Both the position numbers and the translations under genes were made by a program. From Sinorhizobium sp. B11 (lineage in GTDB: Bacteria; Pseudomonadota; Alphaproteobacteria; Rhizobiales; Rhizobiaceae): a DNA stretch of 64,000 nt. Numbering within the stretch: position 1 is the first letter of the stretch; every line of letters starts with the position of its first letter. Under the pieces are notes generated by a model that saw only the letters and a list, made by a program, of their open reading frames with translations, was not told the DNA's origin and searched no databases. Location of the stretch: assembly GCA_039725955.1 (NCBI GenBank), contig CP091034.1:2480001-2544000 (forward strand), written 5' to 3'. This document shows positions 10,114 through 19,514 of the stretch, in pieces.

Positions 10114-11346
10114 TCACACCTTTCGGCCCGATGCATGCATATCGTGCTGCCAGGCCGGAAACGGATCGCAAAGGCCGATGGCGCTCTCCGGGTCGAAACC
10201 CGTCTTCTCCCCGGTCAGGCAATCGTCGAGTGCCGCGCGGATCGCCGCCTCGTCGAAGCCGGAGCCGATGAAGACCAGCTCCTGGCGGCGGTCGCCCCAG
10301 ACCTCGTCCCAATGCCTCTCGATCAGCTGGCGGAATTGCGGATGGCGCGGCCACTGCGCCTGCGGCACCGAGGCCCACCAGAAGCCTCTCGTCCCGATGC
10401 GGCATTGCGTGCCGGCAATCGACAAGAGGCCGATCTCGTCCGGCCGCGTCGCCAGCCAGAAATGGCCCTTCGCCCTGATGATGCCGGCAAGCGGCGCTTC
10501 GAGCACGCGGGCAAGCCGCGCCGGATCGAAGGGCCTGCGGCTGCGATAGACGAAGCTCGAAATGCCGTATTCCTCGGTCTCCGGCACATGGCTGCCCCAG
10601 CCGAAGAGCTCCTTGTGCCAGAGCGGATGGCGGGCAGCCTTGGCCTCGCTGAAAAGGCCGGTATCCATGATCGCGGACAGCGGCAGCTGGCCGAAGACCG
10701 CCTCGATGACGCGCGCATCCGGATTGAGCGCCGCGATCACCCGGCGAACCTCCGCAAGCGAGGCGCAGGGCACGTCGCCTGCCTTGTTGATGACGACGAC
10801 ATCGGCAAATTCGATCTGCTCGACCAGGAGTTCGACGAGCTTGCGCTCGTCATCGCCGTCGCGCCGCTCGCCGCGATCGGCAAGGAACTCAGCGCTCTGG
10901 TAATCGGCGAGAAGATTTACCGCGTCGACGACGCAGACCATCGTGTCGAGCCGGGCCACGTCGCAAAGGGCCGCCCCGCTCTCGTCACGGAAGGAAAAGG
11001 TGGCTGCGACCGGCAGCGGCTCGGCAATGCCCGTGCCCTCGATCAGCAGGTAGTCGAAACGGCCGGCGCTCGCCAGTCGCCGCACCTCGCTCAGGAGATC
11101 GTCACGCAGCGTGCAACAGATGCACCCGTTGGTGAGCTCCACAAGCGTCTCGTCCGTGCGCGAAAGGTCTGCACCCCCTTCGCGCACGAGATCCGCATCG
11201 ATGTTGACCTCGCTCATATCGTTGACGATGACAGCAACGCGACGACCCTCACGATTACTCAGTACATGATTGAGGACAGTCGTCTTGCCGGCGCCGAGAA
11301 ACCCGGCGAGGACGGTAACCGGCAATCTGTTGTCTGTACGCATCAT
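10114..11346 (-). CDS. CobW/G3E-family GTPase (COG0523 metallochaperone-like)
   Basis: 410 aa (the second Met is equally possible). Walker A is G-F-L-G-A-G-K-T-T near residues 15-23. The metal-binding G-C-I-C-C (CxCC) motif follows N-G, then E-G-T-G-I-A-E-P and guanine-specificity N-K-A-G-D. The C-terminal CobW_C domain begins around residue 260. Members use GTP hydrolysis to insert Zn or Co into clients or to respond to zinc starvation. It lies between the giant secreted protein and the secretion genes, all on one strand, but its connection to secretion is only positional. No convincing Zur box was seen upstream. Confidence 0.93.
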   Translation of the reverse strand: MMRTDNRLPVTVLAGFLGAGKTTVLNHVLSNREGRRVAVIVNDMSEVNIDADLVREGGADLSRTDETLVELTNGCICCTLRDDLLSEVRRLASAGRFDYLLIEGTGIAEPLPVAATFSFRDESGAALCDVARLDTMVCVVDAVNLLADYQSAEFLADRGERRDGDDERKLVELLVEQIEFADVVVINKAGDVPCASLAEVRRVIAALNPDARVIEAVFGQLPLSAIMDTGLFSEAKAARHPLWHKELFGWGSHVPETEEYGISSFVYRSRRPFDPARLARVLEAPLAGIIRAKGHFWLATRPDEIGLLSIAGTQCRIGTRGFWWASVPQAQWPRHPQFRQLIERHWDEVWGDRRQELVFIGSGFDEAAIRAALDDCLTGEKTGFDPESAIGLCDPFPAWQHDMHASGRKV

Positions 11347-11392
11347 CGATATTACTCGTTACACAGGCTTGGTCTGACATCCTCGCGACGTC

Positions 11393-11464
11393 TGGAGCGC
11401 GCACCGCGCTCCAATTGTATTCACGCAATTCCAGCAAAACCGCTGCGCGCTTTTGCTGGAATTG
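11393..11464 (-). terminator. Double hairpin after the giant gene
   Basis: Two perfect hairpins: TGGAGCGCG/CGCGCTCCA with a 3-nt loop (11393-11413), and CAATTCCAGCAAAA/TTTTGCTGGAATTG with an 11-nt loop (11426-11464). They start directly after the stop codon of the 1769-aa gene and may attenuate read-through into the CobW gene. The second resembles a dispersed rhizobial palindrome. Confidence 0.6.
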
Positions 11465-11466
11465 CT

Positions 11467-14400
11467 TTACGCCGCGAGTTGCGGTTTGAATCCCACATCC
11501 ACATAGTAGTTCGTGCTGTTGTAGCTATTCGTCGGGAACAGCCCGCCCGAGCCATAGGCATAGACGCCGTTATTGCCCGATGGCGCCTTCAGGTCGCCAT
11601 TGGTCACGTCGCTGCCGAAGTAATTCCCCGTCGCCGAATAGTTGCCATTGGTCGAGTAGGAAACGACGTAGGTCGTATCCGCCTGGATGGCGATCTGCTG
11701 GGTGAGCTGCGCGGTCTGCCATCCGCTCGCCGTCTCGTTGTTGAAGGTGACGCTGCCGAGCAGAGTGCCGGACGCCGTCCACAGGTAGCCATTGTGCGAG
11801 CCCGTATTGTCCGCACCCTTGTAGAAGCGGATGGAGGTGATCCAGCCAGCGGTATCGGCCTGGAATTTCATGCCGAGATTGACCGGCTGGTTGTCGTTGA
11901 CGGAGACGACCGCAGGCGTCGCATTGGCGGCAAAGAGGTTCTGCTCCGGTCCTGCGGCCGGGTTGTTGACATTAAGCGCCACCTGCGCCGAGGACGTGCC
12001 GCCCTTGCCGTCCGATATCGCGTAATTGAAGCTTGCCGGCCCCGTGTAACCTGCCGTCGGCGTGAAGGTCACCGTCTGGGCCTGGGCATTCCAGCTGACC
12101 GAGCCGTTGACCGCACCGCTGACGCCGGTGATCGTGAGCGCATCGCCATCGGCATCGCTGTCGTTTGCAAGCAGCGCCGAGGCCTGGATGGTGACGGGCG
12201 TGCCGGTGCTGGTGGTGAAGCCGCTGTCATTGGCGGCAACCGGCACCGTATTCTGCGCACCCTGCTTGTAGAGCACGTCCACCCAGTAGTTGGTGGCATT
12301 GTAGGACGAGGTCGGGAACAGGCTGCCGCTGCCATAGGCATAGACGCCGTTGCCGCCGCTGATCGAACTTGCCGGCGCCGTCAGCGCCCCGCTCGTATGA
12401 TCCGTCGTGAAGTAGTTTGCGGTCGCCGAATAGAAGCCGTTGGAATGGTAGCTCGCCACATAGGTCGTGCCGGCCGTGACATTGATCGGCTGCGAGAAGG
12501 AAACCGTCTGCCAGCCGCTCGCCGTCTCGTTGATGAAGCTTGCCTGGGCGAGAAGCTGGCCGCTCGCCGTCCAGAGCGAGGCGACATGCGTGCCGGTATC
12601 CTGGGCGCTCTTGTAATAGGTGAGCCCTGTGATCTGGCCATTGGCCGAGGCGATGAACTTGACGCCGAGCTCGACCGAGTTGGGATCGTTGGCGGCGGTT
12701 ACACCCGACGTATCGGCGCCGGTAAACAGGCTCGTCGTCCCGCTGTCGGGCTGCGAATTGACCGTAAGGTTGACCGTGGCGGAAGACGTGCCGCCATGCC
12801 CGTCCGAGATCGAATAGGTGAAGCTTGCGACGCCGGTATAGCCCGAGTTTGGCGTGAAGGTGACGCTGTTCGTCTGGCTGTTGAAGATGACCGTGCCGTT
12901 CACCCCGCCGCTGGCGCCGGTGATCGAGAGCGGATCGCCATCGGCGTCGGTATCGTTGGCAAGCAGGCTTGCCGCGGCAATCGACAGCGCGGTGTTGGAA
13001 TAGGTCGTATAGCCATTGTCGTTGGCGGCGACCGGCGCCGAATTTGATGTCGACTGGTTGAAGACGACATCCACCCAGTAGTTCGAGGACTGGTAGCTCG
13101 ATGTCGGGAATGTCGTGCCCGATCCGTAGGAATAGACGCCGTTGGCGCCCGCAAGGCCCGTCAGCGCGCCATTCGTATGGGCGGTGCTGAAATAGCCCGA
13201 TGTCGCCACATAGCTGCCGGTCGTGTGGTAGGAAGCGACATAGGTCGTGCCTGCCGTGATCTGCAGCGGGCTGGAGAAGGTCGCGGTCTGCCAGCCGGAG
13301 GCCGATCCATCCCCAAAGGTCACCGTCGCAAGCAGCGTGCCGTTCGCCGACCAGATCGAGCCGGTATGCGGCCCGGTATCGCCGGATGCCTTGTAGAAGC
13401 GGATGCCCGTGATCGTGCCGCTTGCCGAGGCCGAGAACTTCATGCCGAGTTCCAGCGCCGAGTTTTCCTGGATGCTGCCGCCGGTCGGCCCCTCATTGGC
13501 GGTAAACAGGCTCTGGCCGGCCGGGCCCGGGTCGACCGTGAGACTGACATTGGCCTGGTCCGTGCCGCCGCGCCCGTCCGACAGCGTATAGGTGAAGCTT
13601 GCCGGGCCGGCATAATTGGCAGCCGGCGTGAAGGTGATGGTGCCGGCCTGCTTGTTGAGGGTGACCGTGCCGTTGAGTGCATTGCCGACGGCGCTGATCG
13701 TCAGCGCATCGCCATTGGCATCGGTATCGTTTGCCAGAAGCGTGGCGATCGAGATCGTCAGCGTGCTGTTGCGCGAAATCGTCAGGCCGCTGTCGTCGCC
13801 GGCAACCGGCACGCTGTTCGGCCCGGCATCGAAGACCACGTCCACCCAGTAGTTGGACCCGCCGGGGCTGAGGCCCGGGAACGTGCCGGCATTGTCGCTA
13901 TAGGCATAGACGCCACCGCCATCGACAACCTTCAGCGAGCCGCTGGCATAGGTGCTGCCGCTGCCGAAATAATTGTCGGTGACGGAGTAGAAGCCGTTGC
14001 TGTGATAGGAGGCGACATAGGTCGTGCCCGCCGCGATCTGGACGGGCGAGGAGAACATCACCGTCTGCCAGCCGGAGAGCGATTCATTCGTCGATACGCC
14101 TGTTGCCAGCAGCGTCCCGTCGCTGGACCAGAGGCTGACGACATGATCGCCGATATTGTAGAAGCCCTTGTAGAAGCGGATGCCCTGCACGGAACCGGCG
14201 GACGTCGCCTGGAAGCGCAGGCCGAGCTCGACCGGATCGCGGTCGATTGCGACTTCGGTCGCCGGCTTTTCCGAAAGCGTCCAAAGGCCCTGCGTGGTCG
14301 GCAGCTTGACCGTGACCTGCTTGCCGGCCGACGGCGCCTCCAGATTGACGCTGTCGTCGACCGCGCGCGACATGATCGTATAGGTGCCGCTTGCCTGGAC

Positions 14401-16776
14401 GACCCAGTTGAAGCTCCAGCTCTCGCGGCCGGTCGCCTTGAACCAGTGCTGGCCGCCATCGGTGGAGACTTCCACGCCGGCAATGATGCCGCCGCCGAAA
14501 TCCTGCGCCGTGCCTGTGATCGTCACGTGCTGGCCTTCGAGGAAGGAGGCACCGACGATCGGCGACGAGATCGTCGAGGTCGGCTTCAGCGTGTCGGTCG
14601 ATTGGGTCGCGAGGATCAGGCTCGCATCGAGCGTGGTCGGCTGGATGCCCATGTCGGCAAACATGTTGACCATCGCCTGCTGCACGTTGCGGTCGGTCGA
14701 GGTCGCCGGACCCTGGTGATTGTCGCTGAGGCCCCAGGACCAGAAGACGGTGCCGGCGCCGAAGACCAGCGCGCCGCTTGCCGCCCGGTACATGGTGAGG
14801 CTGTGGGTGGCGACGGCCGAACCGACCGTTGCACCGTAATCGCGCAGATAGGTTTCCACCGAGATCGACGAGAGCGACAGGTTGATGAGGCCATCCGGCC
14901 GGAAGCCGTTCTCGACATCGGAATCCCACTCGTAGCCGAGCAGGTTCTGCACCAGATTGTAGGTATCGCCCTCGTTGATCTGGGAGACATCCGTATTGCG
15001 CCAGAAGCGCAGCTTCGAATAGTCGTACGGGATGGAGATCGTATCCTGGCGGTAGCTGTCCACCTGGAACATCGTGCCCGTCAGCGAGTTTTCCGGCTCC
15101 TGCCCCGGATCGGCATAGCGCGGATCGCGCCAGGTGCCGGTGCCGACATTGCTTGGATCCGAACTCGTGCCCCAGGTCTCCTTGTAGCAGACCATGGTGC
15201 GGTAGGCCTGGCCGCTGCCGTCGATGCTGCTTTCCCAGCGAACCTTCCAGTAGCACTCGTTGCCGCTCCAGAAGGCGAGGTTCACACCCGCATCGCGGGC
15301 GGCCTCGACATTGGCGCGCTGTTCGGCAGACCAGTATTCGTCATGGCCGACGGAGAGATAGGCATCGTGGTTCAGCAGCAGCGCGCCGTTGCGCGTCGCA
15401 TCGACGCCGGAGATATAGGAGACGTCATAGCCGTTCTGCTCCAGCCATGAGATGGCCGAGGATTCGACGCCGAAAATGTAATCGTGGCTGCCGCCGATCG
15501 GGCTCGTGTTGGTGATGATCGGGCGGTTGTAGCTGACGGCCGAGGCGCGGCCGATCGCGGTCAGGCCGCAGCTGCAGTTCGGCGGCAGGTAGCCGATCAT
15601 GTCGGCGGGATCGACTGGCACTTCGCCGTAGTAGAGGCTGGCGCCGCCCCAGGCATTATAGGCCTGCCATGTCGTATCCGAAGTCTGGAAGACGATATTG
15701 CTGGTCGAGGCATCGTCGCGCACGACGAAGGGAATGATGCTCGCATCCTCGACGCCGTCCTCGCGCACCAGCTTGGCGAAATAGACGCCAGAGACGAAAT
15801 CGGAAGGGATCTGCCAGCTGGCCGACACCGACCAGTTGCCGCAATCGATGAGGCCGAGCGACATGTCGACGATCGGATGCGGCTGGATCTGCGCCGTGGT
15901 CAGCTGCTGCTCGATCGAGTCGACCTTGCGCGCGCCGGCTCCGCCGTAATAGCCCATGCGGTAGATATCGATGCGGTAATGGGTGGAATCCGTCGCGATC
16001 TTGAAATCGACCGTTCCGCCGATATTGGTGCTGATTTCGGTGGCAAAGCCCTGGATGGTGCCGTTGCCGTCACCCTCGATGCCCCATTCGCTGATGGGGT
16101 TGCCCTGCTTCATGTTCTCGAGCGCGATCTTGTTGAGCGTCGGGGCAGCGGCAGCTGCAGCCGCCGGCGCTGCGAGCGCCGCCGAGCCTACGGGGGTCTC
16201 GGCCGAAACGCTCTCGCTCGGCTGCACCGAGATGGAGGCTATCGAGGTCTGAAGCTGTATCGACCTCGCGCCGGAACCGGCGGCAGGATCGGTCGGAGAC
16301 GTGGTCGGAGCTGACGCGCCGGCATCGCCGGTAATGCCCGTCAACACGGGCGCCAGCGGCAGCGTCGCGGCCTCCTGGTACGGGTCCGGGCCGAGCACGG
16401 TGCGCTCTGTCGTCGTGGTTGTCGTCTGCAGCGCCGGCAGGAGCGACGCGGTCTTGGTCGACGTGTCCTGCGCGCCGCCATCGCCTGAAGGCGCTGATAT
16501 TGCCGTCGGCGGTATCGAGGCCGTCTGCACGCCGCCCAAGGAGATCGACGCAGAAGGCTGCGTGATACTGCCTGTGAAGGAGGACGGGACGACGGCGCCG
16601 CCCGGATCGGTAAAGCTGCCCTGATTGGCAAAACTTAGGGAACCATCGGTACTCGTTGATGATACGACAGTCGCGGTTCCCAGCACTGCGCTCCAGGCTG
16701 ACGGTACACGACAGATACTCAACGCTCCACCATATATGCTCAGGTACTCAAGACTACTAACCCGAATTCTCCGCAT
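11467..16776 (-). CDS. Giant modular protein: dimethylformamidase-like domain plus DUF4082/cadherin-like repeats
   Basis: 1769 aa. The N-terminal ~220 residues are Ser/Thr/Ala/Pro-rich low complexity with no Sec signal. About 220-720 resembles the C-terminal domain of the N,N-dimethylformamidase large subunit, with G-H-D-E-Y-W and S-G-N-E-C-Y-W motifs. A short Ig-like module follows (about 735-820). Then come four DUF4082 modules (about 825-982, 1089-1235, 1347-1500, 1612-1769), each with I-R-F-Y-K-type and N-Y-W-V-D-V endings, alternating with three cadherin-like modules containing L-L-A-N-D-T/S-D-A-D/N-G-D. Lack of a Sec signal, repetitive extracellular modules and the downstream ABC/HlyD genes suggest type I secretion, although no RTX nonapeptides are visible. 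Probable surface or matrix protein; amidase activity is untested. Confidence 0.88.
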   Translation of the reverse strand: MRRIRVSSLEYLSIYGGALSICRVPSAWSAVLGTATVVSSTSTDGSLSFANQGSFTDPGGAVVPSSFTGSITQPSASISLGGVQTASIPPTAISAPSGDGGAQDTSTKTASLLPALQTTTTTTERTVLGPDPYQEAATLPLAPVLTGITGDAGASAPTTSPTDPAAGSGARSIQLQTSIASISVQPSESVSAETPVGSAALAAPAAAAAAAPTLNKIALENMKQGNPISEWGIEGDGNGTIQGFATEISTNIGGTVDFKIATDSTHYRIDIYRMGYYGGAGARKVDSIEQQLTTAQIQPHPIVDMSLGLIDCGNWSVSASWQIPSDFVSGVYFAKLVREDGVEDASIIPFVVRDDASTSNIVFQTSDTTWQAYNAWGGASLYYGEVPVDPADMIGYLPPNCSCGLTAIGRASAVSYNRPIITNTSPIGGSHDYIFGVESSAISWLEQNGYDVSYISGVDATRNGALLLNHDAYLSVGHDEYWSAEQRANVEAARDAGVNLAFWSGNECYWKVRWESSIDGSGQAYRTMVCYKETWGTSSDPSNVGTGTWRDPRYADPGQEPENSLTGTMFQVDSYRQDTISIPYDYSKLRFWRNTDVSQINEGDTYNLVQNLLGYEWDSDVENGFRPDGLINLSLSSISVETYLRDYGATVGSAVATHSLTMYRAASGALVFGAGTVFWSWGLSDNHQGPATSTDRNVQQAMVNMFADMGIQPTTLDASLILATQSTDTLKPTSTISSPIVGASFLEGQHVTITGTAQDFGGGIIAGVEVSTDGGQHWFKATGRESWSFNWVVQASGTYTIMSRAVDDSVNLEAPSAGKQVTVKLPTTQGLWTLSEKPATEVAIDRDPVELGLRFQATSAGSVQGIRFYKGFYNIGDHVVSLWSSDGTLLATGVSTNESLSGWQTVMFSSPVQIAAGTTYVASYHSNGFYSVTDNYFGSGSTYASGSLKVVDGGGVYAYSDNAGTFPGLSPGGSNYWVDVVFDAGPNSVPVAGDDSGLTISRNSTLTISIATLLANDTDANGDALTISAVGNALNGTVTLNKQAGTITFTPAANYAGPASFTYTLSDGRGGTDQANVSLTVDPGPAGQSLFTANEGPTGGSIQENSALELGMKFSASASGTITGIRFYKASGDTGPHTGSIWSANGTLLATVTFGDGSASGWQTATFSSPLQITAGTTYVASYHTTGSYVATSGYFSTAHTNGALTGLAGANGVYSYGSGTTFPTSSYQSSNYWVDVVFNQSTSNSAPVAANDNGYTTYSNTALSIAAASLLANDTDADGDPLSITGASGGVNGTVIFNSQTNSVTFTPNSGYTGVASFTYSISDGHGGTSSATVNLTVNSQPDSGTTSLFTGADTSGVTAANDPNSVELGVKFIASANGQITGLTYYKSAQDTGTHVASLWTASGQLLAQASFINETASGWQTVSFSQPINVTAGTTYVASYHSNGFYSATANYFTTDHTSGALTAPASSISGGNGVYAYGSGSLFPTSSYNATNYWVDVLYKQGAQNTVPVAANDSGFTTSTGTPVTIQASALLANDSDADGDALTITGVSGAVNGSVSWNAQAQTVTFTPTAGYTGPASFNYAISDGKGGTSSAQVALNVNNPAAGPEQNLFAANATPAVVSVNDNQPVNLGMKFQADTAGWITSIRFYKGADNTGSHNGYLWTASGTLLGSVTFNNETASGWQTAQLTQQIAIQADTTYVVSYSTNGNYSATGNYFGSDVTNGDLKAPSGNNGVYAYGSGGLFPTNSYNSTNYYVDVGFKPQLAA

Positions 16777-17280
16777 ATGCGGCGTCCCCTTTCCCGTCCA
16801 CCAGCCTCCTGGACCTGCCCCTCAACCGGCCCCACGAAGCAGTATTTCAAGACACCCATTCTGGCAGTTTTCGCGCCGGACCGTACGACAGCAATCAGGG
16901 GTATGCGGGTGGTGCCTCCCTACGTCCATATGATGATGCTTGCGCATGCTCGCGGGGCTTGGCGGCGGGTCTGCCTCGCGCTGGACGGGTTCGGAAAAGG
17001 TATTGCAGGGGCAACGGGATGGCGGTGGGGATGGCGGTGATGCCAAGGAGACGGCCCCTACATTTTCCGAGGTGCCGTGCAGCCCCCTCATCCGACCCTT
17101 CGGGCCACCTTCTCCCCGCCGGGGAGAAGGGACAGCGTCGCCACGCGCCGCTTCCTGTCAAAGCCTCGGTCGTTACATGAGATCCTGCCGCTTGCTCCCT
17201 CTTCTCCCCTCGGGGAGAAGGTGGCCCGAAGGGCCGGATGAGGGGGCCACGGCCACCAACGTCTCCGCCCCTAGCCGCCG
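16777..17280. other. Intergenic region between converging/diverging genes, contains a RIME-like element
   Basis: 504 bp. The first 300 bp must hold the promoter of the giant gene, but no clear -35/-10 could be chosen. The rest is the palindromic element at 17083-17246. No gene was recognised. Confidence 0.6.
17083..17246. repeat. RIME-like palindromic element A
   Basis: Inverted termini CCCCCTCATCCG and CGGATGAGGGGG enclose two hairpins with CTTCTCCCC...GGGGAGAAG stems. The same architecture occurs at 42543-42849, 48095-48250 and, degraded, at 55431-55545. It resembles the rhizobial intergenic mosaic elements (RIME). Confidence 0.85.
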
Positions 17281-18438
17281 CTACCGCCCCACCCCTTCCA
17301 CGGCCGCCACCGGCGCCATCACCGCCCGGCCCTCCCCGGTCGCCCTGCCTGTCAGCGCAAAGCGCCTCAATGACAGCACGGGCTTCTCGACGACGTGCCA
17401 GGAAACGGCAGCAACGCAGAGCACGACAGCAATTGTCACCGCCGTCAGCATGACGACGCCGGGGATCGTACCGACGAAGAGAGACGGCGCCAGGAAGATC
17501 GAAAGCTGGATGAACGGCACGTGGTAGAGATAGACGCCGTAGGAATAATCGCCGCGCCCGAGAATCTTCGGCAACGGCAGCCGCGACAGGCCGGCATAGA
17601 TCGTGATGTAGGTGAGAACCGGGATCAGGATCAGGCGGTTTGCCACGCTGTGGGTGGCCCGCGTGTCGAGCACGATCATCGCGGTCAGCGCGACGGCGAT
17701 GGAGAGAGCAAGGAGCGCCCTGCTCATCGGTATCCGGCCGCGCAGCTGATAGGCAAGGATGCCAGTGAGAAACGCCGTGGTCAGCTGCGCGCCGCGGCTG
17801 ACGAACAGCACATGCAGCAACTGCTCATCCCGTGGCCCGTCGGATATGAAATGCTCGACCACAAGGCCGGTCGCCACGAAGCCCGCAAGCACCAGGAACG
17901 TCGTCGCCGGCTTGCGCACCACGCCTGTGACAATCATGATCGACACGATGATGTAGCAGTGGATTTCCCAGGGAATGGTCCAGAGCGCCCCATTGACCTG
18001 CGAGGTCGGATTGGCGGAAAAAACGCCCGGAAGATCGGTATGCACCGCGCCGACGATGTTCAGGAGATAGGCGAGGAAACCCGCATCGGTGAAGTAATCG
18101 CCAAGCGGCAGGGCGGTGACCGCCGGCCCGATCACGAAGGCGCAGATCAGGATATCGACCGCGAGAGCCGGAACGATGCGCAGCACGCGATTGAGCAGGA
18201 AATTTGCGAGATCGAGCCGCTGGGCGCTCGCCGTGATCAAAAAGCCGCTCAAGGCGAAGAACATCGGCACCAGACTGTATTCGAAGAACCACAGGACAGG
18301 GCCGGTGCCGGCATCCCAATAACCGCCGGCGGTGACGGCGTGATAGAAAACGATGGTGCAAGCCAGCGCAAGCCGCAGGAAATCGAAACCAGGAGCGAGG
18401 CCCTGATATCCAGCCAAGACCCCGCCAAAGCTCCTCAT
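17281..18438 (-). CDS. Acyltransferase-3 family membrane protein
   Basis: 385 aa from the ATG at 18438, preceded directly by GGAGGGG; an upstream ATG adds eight residues with a weaker site. It shows about ten membrane helices and the family hallmarks: an N-terminal F-D-F-L-R-L...Y-H-A-V segment containing the conserved Arg and His, and F-A-L-S-G-F-L-I near residue 75. Members O-acylate polysaccharides, lipopolysaccharide or peptidoglycan in the inner membrane. No polysaccharide genes are adjacent, so the acceptor is unknown. Confidence 0.92.
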   Translation of the reverse strand: MRSFGGVLAGYQGLAPGFDFLRLALACTIVFYHAVTAGGYWDAGTGPVLWFFEYSLVPMFFALSGFLITASAQRLDLANFLLNRVLRIVPALAVDILICAFVIGPAVTALPLGDYFTDAGFLAYLLNIVGAVHTDLPGVFSANPTSQVNGALWTIPWEIHCYIIVSIMIVTGVVRKPATTFLVLAGFVATGLVVEHFISDGPRDEQLLHVLFVSRGAQLTTAFLTGILAYQLRGRIPMSRALLALSIAVALTAMIVLDTRATHSVANRLILIPVLTYITIYAGLSRLPLPKILGRGDYSYGVYLYHVPFIQLSIFLAPSLFVGTIPGVVMLTAVTIAVVLCVAAVSWHVVEKPVLSLRRFALTGRATGEGRAVMAPVAAVEGVGR

Positions 18439-18653
18439 TGCCCCTCCGGAAAACTGACCCACGCCTTTCAGCCTGCCGAACGAGACACAACCAAGGCGAG
18501 GGATTCGAATTTATCGATGCATCTTAGGCATGAATTTTTCAACGAAAAGTTAGCAAGTCGCGCAAGAAAACACAGCTTCTGCGATACATTTTCGGACAGG
18601 TGGCAGCATTAAGGACATGTCGATGCGAGCACCGCCTTAGTCAGCCCCAGCCA

Positions 18654-19184
18654 TCAGGCCGGAACATAGGTCAGCCTGATCACGTCCTCGTCCATGCGAT
18701 CGCTCGCCACGAGGCGCAGCCGTGGCCGCGGCGCGGCGAAGAATGGTGTGCCGTGGCCGAGCACGACGGGATGGAAATAGAGCTGGTATTCATCGATGAG
18801 ACCAAGATCGGTCAGGCTTCGCGCCAGCTCCGATCCGCCAATGCCGATCTCCCCGGCAAGCCTGTCCTTCAGTCCGCCGATGACCGTTTCGAGCCCCTCG
18901 CCGACAAGCGTGGCATTGGGGCCGACCGACTTCAGCGAGCGCGACACGACCCATTTCTGCCGGCCCCGCCACGCCGCCGCGAATTCGCGTGCCGCCGCGT
19001 CCCACTCGGGGTGGTCCTCGTCCCAGTAGCGCATGATCTCGTACATGCGGCGGCCGTAGACGATGGCGGCAGCACTCCGCACGCTCTCGATGAAGTGACG
19101 GAAGAGCACCGGACCGGGCGCGAACGCCTGATGATCGATGTATCCGTCCAGTGACACGTTCTTTCCGAAAACAAGCTTGGCCAT
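18654..19184 (-). CDS. Dihydrofolate reductase-family protein (RibD C-terminal domain)
   Basis: 176 aa from the ATG at 19184, which has GGAGGGAGAGGAC upstream. The RibD_C/DHFR-like fold is seen as N-V-S-L-D-G-Y-I-D at the start, Y-G-R-R-M-Y-E near residue 45, and G-G-S-E-L-A-R-S-L followed by L-I-D-E-Y-Q-L-Y-F-H-P-V-V-L-G-H-G-T-P-F-F. It is an NADPH-binding reductase of unknown substrate, common as a single gene in soil bacteria. Confidence 0.9.
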   Translation of the reverse strand: MAKLVFGKNVSLDGYIDHQAFAPGPVLFRHFIESVRSAAAIVYGRRMYEIMRYWDEDHPEWDAAAREFAAAWRGRQKWVVSRSLKSVGPNATLVGEGLETVIGGLKDRLAGEIGIGGSELARSLTDLGLIDEYQLYFHPVVLGHGTPFFAAPRPRLRLVASDRMDEDVIRLTYVPA

Positions 19185-19514
19185 GTCCTCTCCCTCCTCA
19201 GGAGCGCCGCGCGAACGCGGATCTGATTGCGCCATGCAATCAGTTGCAGGATAGCTTAACCGGTTTTACATCGCAATCAGTTTCCGGGGTCTCGATGGGC
19301 CGTCGACTGCTGGTCGACGCCTCATCGGCAGGAAGATGTGTTCGCGCAGCTGGCGGATAGCTGTGATAGCGGGAGCTGGCGGTCATTTGCCTTGCGTTGC
19401 TTCGGTCGTAAATATTAATTCGAGATATAGAAATTCCACCCGAGGTATAATAACGTACAAATCACGACAATAAAGAACACATGATATATTTGTTCGGTTT
19501 CGACAAGAAATTCA
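19185..19514. other. Intergenic region between diverging genes
   Basis: 330 bp, AT-richer towards 19400-19500. It must contain promoters for both flanking genes; no specific site was identified. Confidence 0.5.

Noticed and set aside
10135..13047. Long open frame on the plus strand (970 codons)
   Set aside because: It is antisense to the CobW and giant genes; it has no ribosome-binding site, and its Arg/Ala/Gly-rich text is typical of a high-GC shadow of a real gene.
13177..15450. Long open frame on the plus strand (757 codons)
   Set aside because: Antisense shadow of the modular giant gene, which has clear domains on the other strand.
17395..18612. Plus-strand open frame of 405 codons
   Set aside because: Antisense to the acyltransferase, which shows intact family motifs.
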